7,392 nt of DNA from Candidatus Nitrotoga sp. CP45 (GTDB lineage Bacteria; Bacteroidota; Bacteroidia; Flavobacteriales; Flavobacteriaceae). The DNA lies in NCBI GenBank assembly GCA_943329165.2, contig CALQCV020000089.1, positions 1 to 7,392 of the forward strand, given 5' to 3'. The translations under genes were made by a program, and so were the position numbers. Under the pieces are notes generated by a model. It was given only the letters and a program-made list of their open reading frames with translations, was not told the origin of the DNA and ran no database searches. Shown here piece by piece: positions 1 to 5,230 of the stretch (the first letter of the stretch is position 1; each line of letters opens with the position of its first letter).

Positions 1-426
1 GTCTATAATGGTATTGGAAGCATTTAAGAGCGCTATACCGTCATTCCCATTGAAGTTGATAACGGTATTACTCGTTTGAGCTGCACTTGCAGCCGTTAAA
101 TAGGGTATCTCAGATCCATTACTTGTATTGCCAATCAACACAGAGCCTTTGGCTGGTATAGTTACTGTCAAATTAACCGTGCTGGTAGCTGCCCCGTTAT
201 AAGCAATTTGACCCGTGGTCCCCGTCACCGACCAAAAGCCTAATTTCAGTTGGGGTGAGGCGGTATTAATGGCGGTATTTCCCGTATTGGTTAATTCAAT
301 CCATTTGTTAGTTCCTGTTCCTTCATAATACTGTGAGATTATGATTTGGGACGAAGCGGTATGTAGTGATACAACTGTTAAAACTAGATACGCTAACTGC
401 TTTACATAAAGTACTGTTCTTTTCAT
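1..426 (-). CDS. Secreted lamin-tail-domain protein, N-terminal part (3' end outside window)
   Basis: The first 142 codons are visible and the frame is open to the left edge. The ATG at 426-424 is followed by a basic start (MKRTVLYVK) and a hydrophobic stretch, ending near residue 26 (HTASSQ), which reads as a signal peptide. From about residue 28 the text IIISQYYEG, NKWIELTNTG and, near residue 130, NFNGNDGIALLN match the lamin tail domain, an immunoglobulin-like beta fold. In Bacteroidota this domain is common in large secreted or surface proteins, often exported by the type IX system and sometimes attached to nucleases. The C terminus, where a sorting domain or catalytic domain would lie, is not visible, so the overall function is unknown. 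No clear Bacteroidota promoter (TTTG spaced from TAnnTTTG) was found upstream. The domain call is fairly sure; the role is not. Confidence 0.75.
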   Translation of the reverse strand, partial: MKRTVLYVKQLAYLVLTVVSLHTASSQIIISQYYEGTGTNKWIELTNTGNTAINTASPQLKLGFWSVTGTTGQIAYNGAATSTVNLTVTIPAKGSVLIGNTSNGSEIPYLTAASAAQTSNTVINFNGNDGIALLNASNTIID

Positions 427-675
427 CTATTGTGGTATTTTGTGGTAAGAGAAATAAAAATATTCCATTAAAGGAAAAGAAATTTAGTGTAAAATTTAGT
501 TTTACGCATGTTTTAGTAACAAATTAGCATTTTTTTTAGTATTTATATTACATTTTTTTCTAATTTCTTCTTTGGTTTTGTTTTCTCTTAAATAATGTTT
601 AAAAACCATCTGCTTATATTCTATGAAATAATAAGTTGGAGATAGCGACAATCTTTGTTCGTCCTTAATCATTAA
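427..675. other. AT-rich spacer between surface-protein gene and ATPase remnant
   Basis: This stretch is strongly AT-rich. It holds repeated TTTAGT words and a short inverted repeat (GTAAAA at 489-494, TTTTAC at 500-505, five-base loop). No ATPase sequence can be recognised on the plus strand here, so the copper ATPase homology stops at its right end. It should contain the promoter of the minus-strand surface protein, but no good match to the Bacteroidota consensus was seen. The only reading frame is the small minus-strand one at 502-693. Confidence 0.5.
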
Positions 676-693
676 TTTACCGATGAAAACCAT
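502..693 (-). CDS. Doubtful small ORF, 63 aa, possibly a transposase helix-turn-helix remnant
   Basis: The frame encodes 63 residues from ATG and is rich in lysine and asparagine, as expected of AT-rich DNA. The middle part (YYFIEYKQMVFKHYL, then KTKEEIRKKCNI) has the spacing of the N-terminal helix-turn-helix of IS3-type OrfA transposases, where a YxxEFK..VV..YL stretch precedes a K.EE..RKYGI helix. The match is from memory and weak: the usual WhxRK end is missing and the frame stops at NLLLKHA. The start overlaps the left end of the copper ATPase remnant on the opposite strand, so it may be a scar of the event that truncated that gene. It could equally be a chance frame in AT-rich DNA. No ribosome binding site decides the start, and a second ATG lies at residue 8. 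Confidence 0.3.
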   Translation of the reverse strand: MVFIGKLMIKDEQRLSLSPTYYFIEYKQMVFKHYLRENKTKEEIRKKCNINTKKNANLLLKHA

Positions 694-1562
694 ATTGATT
701 TATTAAAAAGCATTGCTTCTTTAAACCAATACAGCGAACATTCATTAGCCCAAGCTGTAGTTACCTATGCCAAAACTAAATCCGTTTAATTATCTAAAGT
801 TGCTGATTTTGAAGCCATTTCAGGTAAAGGAGTTACCGGTACCGTAAACCATAAAAAAGTGGCATTGGGCAATAAAAAGCTAATGGAACAAGTCATGGCC
901 ACGATTTCCGAAGCAATAGAAAGTAAAGTTATTGTCGAACAAAAACTGGGAAAAACCGTTTCTTGTTTTGCGGTTGACGGAGTTACATTGGGTTTTGTAT
1001 CGATTACCGATGCGATAAAAAATCCAGCAAAGCCGCCATCAAAGCACTGCAAAGCCAAGGGGTAGAAGTCATTATGCTTACCGGTGATAATGTCAACACA
1101 GCCAAAGCGGTTGCCGATGAACTCAATCTAACTTCTTATAAAGCCGGATGTCTACCCCAAGACAAATTAAAAGAAATTAAGCGCTTGCAATCCGAAGGGA
1201 AAATTGTAGCGATGGCAGGTGATGGCATTAACGATGCTCCAGCACTAGCGCAAGCTGATATTGGAATTGCCATGGGAACAGGAACCGATGTAGCCATTGA
1301 AAGTGCCAAAATCACCTTAGTAAAAGGGGATTTACAAGGCATCGTAAAAGCCAAGAATTTAAGCCATGCGGTTATGCGAAACATCAAACAAAACCTCTTT
1401 TTTGCTTTTTTCTATAATATAATAGGAATACCAATTGCAGCGGGAGTCTTATATCCGTTTTCCGGCATTTTATTATCGCCAATGTTAGCCGCTTTAGCCA
1501 TGTCATTTAGTTCTGTGTCTGTAATTGCCAACGCCTTGCGATTGCGAACTTTGAAACTCTAA
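676..1562 (+). pseudogene. copA: Copper-exporting P1B-type ATPase (CopA-like), truncated and frameshifted remnant
   Basis: This is the C-terminal part of a heavy-metal P-type ATPase, which exports cytosolic Cu(I) through the inner membrane. Homology starts at about DENHIDLLKSIASLNQYSEH (682-741) in the nucleotide-binding domain and runs through GKGVTG (823-840), MLTGDN (1074-1091) and GDGINDAP (1218-1241) to the last two membrane helices. These contain FFYN (near 1404) and MSFSS (1500-1514), the YN and MxxSS signatures of the Cu(I) subgroup. The N-terminal metal-binding domain, six helices with the CPC site, the actuator domain and the phosphorylated DKTGT are all absent. A TAA interrupts the frame at 787-789. 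One base is missing in the A run at 1017-1022, shifting the reading by -1 until the TAA at 1560-1562. Without the phosphorylated aspartate it cannot pump. Translated pieces of 68 and 162 residues (859-1065, 1074-1562) are fragments, not genes. Confidence 0.93.
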
Positions 1563-1567
1563 CCTAA

Positions 1568-1608
1568 AACGGATTAATACACCACGTATTCGGTAATCTC
1601 TAATCCGT
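1568..1608 (-). terminator. Possible weak terminator of the ftsK-lolA-lptG-ribB row
   Basis: An 8-base perfect inverted repeat (ACGGATTA at 1569-1576, TAATCCGT at 1601-1608) spans the end of ribB. On the minus strand the second arm runs into TTTT just past the stop codon. The loop of 24 bases is long and the arms are only moderately GC-rich, so the structure may be chance. It is listed because it is the only candidate stop signal in the 11-base convergent gap. Confidence 0.22.
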
Positions 1609-2707
1609 AGCCAATCATACCAACACGCTTGGCTTGCGTAGTATTTGATATGAGTCGTATCTTAGAAATATCTATATCGTGAAGTATCTGCGCACCAATA
1701 CCAAAATCTTTCACATCCATTTTAATTTGTGGTACCTTGAAAACACCTTCTGCTTGTAGTTGTTTCAATTCGGTTAGTCTATATAACAAATCAGAAGAGT
1801 CAACTTCCTGATTGATGAAAAGGATAGCTCCTTTTTCTTCTTGGATGATACGGTTAAAAACATCGTCCAGCTTTTTATCCATAGCCGTGGATAAAGTATT
1901 TAGGATGTCATTATTGGCTTGCGTAGAATTTATTCGGGTAAGTATTGGTTCTCCCAAATTCCAGCTTCCTTTGGTCAATGCCAAATGCACTTGTTTGTTG
2001 GTGGTTTGCTGGTAAGCGCGCAAACGGAATTTACCAAAACGAGTTTCTATTTCAAAATCATCTTTTTTGACAATCAAACTATCGTGTTGCATTCTATAAG
2101 CCACTAAGTTTTCAATAGAAACGAGCTTCAGATTAAATTTTTTCGCAACTTTTACCAGTTCCGGCAAACGTGCCATAGAGCCATCTTCGTTCATGATTTC
2201 TACAATCACACCAGCAGCTTTAAAACCAGCCAATCTCGCAAAGTCAATGGCAGCTTCGGTATGACCAGTTCTGCGCAATACACCTCCTTGTTTTGCCGTC
2301 AGAGGAAAGATATGTCCCGGTCGAGCCAAATCGTATGGTTTTGTATCTTCATTTACTAAGGCTAGTATTGTTTTAGCTCTATCAGAAGCTGATATTCCTG
2401 TGGTTACACCATGACCTTTTAAATCTACAGAAACGGTGAAAGCAGTTTCCATATGATCGGTGTTGTTTTTTACCATCGAATGTAATTCTAATTCATCACA
2501 ACGTTTCTCCGTCAATGGCGCACAGATTAGGCCTTTTCCGTGAGTAGCCATGAAGTTGATCATTTCAGGCGTTACTTTTTCGGCCGCAGCCAAAAAATCA
2601 CCTTCGTTTTCACGATCTTCATCATCAACTACGATAATAATTTTACCTTGTCGAATATCTTCGATGGCTTCTTCTATCGTGTTGAGGTGTATTTTCATAT
2701 TGCTCAT
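1574..2707 (-). CDS. ribB: 3,4-dihydroxy-2-butanone-4-phosphate synthase with degenerate GTP cyclohydrolase II-like domain
   Basis: A 377-residue protein laid out like bifunctional RibBA. Residues 1-205 are DHBP synthase, which turns ribulose 5-phosphate into the four-carbon precursor of riboflavin. Its acidic metal and substrate site [10 protein letters not shown] is at 28-37, followed by HGKGLIC (56-62), TTGISASDR (102-110), RPGHIFPL (129-136), RRTGHTEA (145-152) and [12 protein letters not shown] (173-184). Everything needed is present. Residues 206-377 follow the GTP cyclohydrolase II fold ([27 protein letters not shown]) but contain no cysteine. HSECLTGD is replaced by NSTQANND (260-267), SLRCDCG by TLSTAMD (271-277) and RQEGRGIGL by NQEVDSSDL (299-307), so zinc ligands and catalytic residues are lost. 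A separate ribA gene is therefore expected elsewhere. The ATG shares one base with the stop of the preceding permease gene (TAATG), with AAAGG three bases upstream; Met4 is an alternative start. Confidence 0.95.
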   Translation of the reverse strand: MSNMKIHLNTIEEAIEDIRQGKIIIVVDDEDRENEGDFLAAAEKVTPEMINFMATHGKGLICAPLTEKRCDELELHSMVKNNTDHMETAFTVSVDLKGHGVTTGISASDRAKTILALVNEDTKPYDLARPGHIFPLTAKQGGVLRRTGHTEAAIDFARLAGFKAAGVIVEIMNEDGSMARLPELVKVAKKFNLKLVSIENLVAYRMQHDSLIVKKDDFEIETRFGKFRLRAYQQTTNKQVHLALTKGSWNLGEPILTRINSTQANNDILNTLSTAMDKKLDDVFNRIIQEEKGAILFINQEVDSSDLLYRLTELKQLQAEGVFKVPQIKMDVKDFGIGAQILHDIDISKIRLISNTTQAKRVGMIGYGLEITEYVVY

Positions 2708-4560
2708 TAACCTTTAGTGTTTTTTATTTCTTTCAAATAAGCCCCATTATAGAAATAGAATAGAGGATAGAACGGGAAAGCTCCGAGCAAAACAATGATA
2801 ATGCTTAAATCAGGTTGGTTATCTGTTTGCTTTCCTATTAAAAGTAATATAGTTTGTGATTTATAAATTGTAAAATAAAAAAGGCAGCTGATAACTGCAA
2901 CTAAAACTAGTAAAGCGGAACCTTCTAAAACAGCCGTAAATGCCAGAATTAGTAATGCCAAATAGCCAACAAAAGCAAATAAGCTAAACGTATGATATTT
3001 TTTTAGATAGATTTCAATTTCAACCCAGTCGGTACTGACAGCATCTTTTTTTGGTTCTGCTTTGTATTTTATTTTATTTTCTTCTTTAACAGCAACATTG
3101 GTTTTAGTTGCGATTGTTTCAACTGCTAATTCAGGTTCTTTATCAGCAGCGAAGAAACGATTGAAAGGCGCTATTAACCAATCAAGATTAATTGTAAATC
3201 CTTTATCATCGGTAGCTCTTTTTGTTAAGATTATTGCCAAAGGTGCCAGCACAAAGGAAGACATCCAGCAACCCAGAAAAGGCGACAATTCATCTTGTTG
3301 CGCCACTTTTTTTCCAAACGTATTGATGAAGTGAAAAATAATAAAAATAAGTATGGCAAATACAATAGGCAATCCTAATCCTCCTTTTCGAATAATGGCA
3401 CCCAAAGGCGCGCCGATAAAGAACATCAATAAACAGGCAAAAGCAATTACATATTTATCATAAAGTGCAATCCAATGCAGGTTGATATTTTTTTGTTTGT
3501 CACCCAATTCGAAGCGTGAGCTTTCTAAAGAAAAGTTAGTTGCATCAACGTTGCTATTTGCTACCCTAAGTATTTGTGATTTATCACTATAAGAAAAATT
3601 GTTTAATACGTTGGCAGTATTAAGCTTGGGAAAATTGCTGTTGGTTGTATAACCTGAGGTATTCATAGAAGAACGTTGGTTTATGTTCTCAGCAATAGAA
3701 ACCATGTCTTTGTTATAGTTTTTCTGCAAAGAATCAAGTGTGAATCTTAGTTCACCAACAGTAAGCATAGTGTTGGTATTGGTGATTTGCTCTTCGTCCA
3801 AATTGGCACTATTCAACTTTGATAGGTCAATGTTGATAACATAGGTTTTGAATTCGCTTTTGGCAAAGGGAACTTTGTTGCGGTCTTCAAATTTTTTAGG
3901 AATAATATCTTCGTAATAATTTCCGTCTTTTAAAACTAATTTCAGGATGTTTGAGTTTTCACTGCTAATTAATTCTCCTTTTTTAGCTTTAATAACGGTG
4001 TTGCTACCTGCACCAGTATTAGATAATTTGTGGATGGTAACACCGCTTAGGTATCTGCCATTATCACCTGATTTCTTTTCAACTTTTATATTGTAGGTTC
4101 CAACCTGACTGAATTGTCCTTCGGCTATAGCCATTGCGGGTTTTACCTGGGCTATATTTCTACGAAAGTTAATGAATTTATATTCGGCATACGGAATTAC
4201 ATTATTGGCAAAGATAAAAGCAACAACACTAAGTATGGTAATGAAGTAAATCAAGGTTCTCATAGAACGTTGCAATGATATTCCGGAGGATTTCATCGCG
4301 GCAAACTCATAATTTTCGGCTAAACTTCCAAAAGTCATAATGGAGGCCAATACAACAGATAAGGGTAAAACAAGCGGAATAATACTTGGCATTTTAAACA
4401 AAAGGAATTTCAAAATCATGATAAAATCTAAGTCCTTACCGGCCAATTCAGAAATGAACAGCCAAACTACCTGCAAAACGAATATGAAAAAGAGAATTAC
4501 AAATACCGTAGCAAATGTAACAAGGAAGGATTTTAATAAGTACTTGTCAAGTATTTTCAC
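2707..4560 (-). CDS. LptF/LptG (YjgP/YjgQ) family lipopolysaccharide export permease
   Basis: An inner-membrane permease of 617 residues. In the family it pairs with a second permease and the LptB ATPase to lift lipopolysaccharide out of the inner membrane toward the Lpt bridge. Visible in order: start [13 protein letters not shown], membrane helices near 12-38, 57-80 and 101-121, the coupling-loop text [15 protein letters not shown] (81-95), a large periplasmic region (about 125-362), helices near 366-388, 394-414 and 430-447 with the family motif [16 protein letters not shown] (383-398), a charged lysine-rich cytoplasmic stretch (450-520) and three more helices (525-545, 547-566, 584-604). 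Enterobacterial LptF and LptG have about 360 residues and six helices, so the asparagine/serine-rich insert at about 250-345 and the C-terminal helices are additions. Start is GTG, chosen because the N terminus fits the family. It lies six bases after the lolA stop in the same frame, with no Shine-Dalgarno sequence. LptF versus LptG cannot be decided. Confidence 0.94.
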   Translation of the reverse strand: MKILDKYLLKSFLVTFATVFVILFFIFVLQVVWLFISELAGKDLDFIMILKFLLFKMPSIIPLVLPLSVVLASIMTFGSLAENYEFAAMKSSGISLQRSMRTLIYFITILSVVAFIFANNVIPYAEYKFINFRRNIAQVKPAMAIAEGQFSQVGTYNIKVEKKSGDNGRYLSGVTIHKLSNTGAGSNTVIKAKKGELISSENSNILKLVLKDGNYYEDIIPKKFEDRNKVPFAKSEFKTYVINIDLSKLNSANLDEEQITNTNTMLTVGELRFTLDSLQKNYNKDMVSIAENINQRSSMNTSGYTTNSNFPKLNTANVLNNFSYSDKSQILRVANSNVDATNFSLESSRFELGDKQKNINLHWIALYDKYVIAFACLLMFFIGAPLGAIIRKGGLGLPIVFAILIFIIFHFINTFGKKVAQQDELSPFLGCWMSSFVLAPLAIILTKRATDDKGFTINLDWLIAPFNRFFAADKEPELAVETIATKTNVAVKEENKIKYKAEPKKDAVSTDWVEIEIYLKKYHTFSLFAFVGYLALLILAFTAVLEGSALLVLVAVISCLFYFTIYKSQTILLLIGKQTDNQPDLSIIIVLLGAFPFYPLFYFYNGAYLKEIKNTKG

Positions 4561-4566
4561 CCGAAA

Positions 4567-5208
4567 TTAATCTAGTTTATTGATGTAGTAATTTGGATAT
4601 TTACTGGACGCAAAGGTAAACTGATTTTTTGATAATGGCTGATTGGTTTTAAAAGAATTAACAGTAAGCGTGGTTTTAGTTCCATTTTTACCCATTTCAA
4701 TCACATTGTAGATGTTTTTAGTTTGTGAATCAATGCCTAATAAGACTTCTTTTCGTTGGTCTTTGGCATTGGTTGGGACTAATTTGATATATTGTATTTT
4801 CCGACCTTTTACATCCTGAAGAATGTCCCAGCTATATTTATAACCACTATTAAAAAAGGTAAGCATTTTAGATGGGGTAATTGCATTGTCCTCCTTTTCA
4901 TTTATACTTGAAACGGTAACTTCTTCGTCCTCAGGAACTATAGTGTAGTTTTTTTTACCGTCAAATATTTTGGTAACACCCATAAAATTCAACACATATT
5001 TATTGTCCTGAATAATTACATTTCCCTTACTCTCTTTGTTAATATTCTCCCTGTTATTGTTCAGAGTATATTTGAAATCAATGGTAATGTTGTTGTAGGA
5101 TTTAATCTTAGTTGTAACTTGGTCTAACAACTCTTTTGCTTTTTTATCTTGAGCATTAGCAGTAAAAGTTACTAAAAGTAAAATAACAATTGCTACTATT
5201 TTGTTCAT
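4567..5208 (-). CDS. lolA: LolA-type outer membrane lipoprotein carrier protein
   Basis: A periplasmic chaperone of the LolA family, which takes lipoproteins released from the inner membrane by LolCDE and carries them to the outer membrane. From the ATG at 5208 it has 213 residues: a signal peptide (MNKIVAIVILLLVTFTANA) with an A-N-A signal peptidase I site before QDKK, then the family pattern KELLDQVTTKIKSYNNITIDFKY, GNVIIQDNKYVLNF, IFDGKKNYTIVPEDEEVTVS and, near the end, NQFTFASSKYP. There is no lipobox cysteine, so it is soluble. Length fits the family. The reading frame is also open from an ATG at 5229 (220 residues), but that would overlap ftsK by 20 bases and put seven polar residues before the signal peptide; the 5208 start sits one base after the ftsK stop (TAAAATG) and is preferred. 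No lolB is visible nearby. Its position between ftsK and the permease gene suggests joint envelope-biogenesis transcription. Confidence 0.92.
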   Translation of the reverse strand: MNKIVAIVILLLVTFTANAQDKKAKELLDQVTTKIKSYNNITIDFKYTLNNNRENINKESKGNVIIQDNKYVLNFMGVTKIFDGKKNYTIVPEDEEVTVSSINEKEDNAITPSKMLTFFNSGYKYSWDILQDVKGRKIQYIKLVPTNAKDQRKEVLLGIDSQTKNIYNVIEMGKNGTKTTLTVNSFKTNQPLSKNQFTFASSKYPNYYINKLD

Positions 5209-5230
5209 TTTAATCATCGTTTTGTTCATT
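5199..5230 (-). repeat. 11-base direct repeat at the ftsK/lolA junction carrying two candidate starts
   Basis: AATGAACAAAA occurs identically on the minus strand at 5230-5220, inside the last ftsK codons, and at 5209-5199, at the preferred lolA start. Each copy holds an ATG in the lolA frame, so a gene finder may choose either. The signal peptide argues for the second. Confidence 0.6.

Noticed and set aside
487..507. Short hairpin (GTAAAA/TTTTAC) in the spacer as terminator or regulatory structure
   Set aside because: The stem is only six A/T-rich pairs with a mismatch or wobble beyond, without a clear T tract; such repeats are expected by chance here.
427..530. Bacteroidota-type promoter (TTTG and TAnnTTTG) for the lamin-tail gene
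   Set aside because: Only near matches such as TAATTTG (one base short) were found, without a correctly spaced upstream TTTG.
859..1065. Separate 68-residue gene starting with GTG
   Set aside because: Its sequence is a continuous part of the ATPase nucleotide-binding domain, open on both sides by homology, so it is a pseudogene fragment.
1136..1387. Open frame of 83 residues on the minus strand
   Set aside because: It lies antisense to the strongly conserved GDGINDAP region of the ATPase remnant and its translation looks like a codon shadow.
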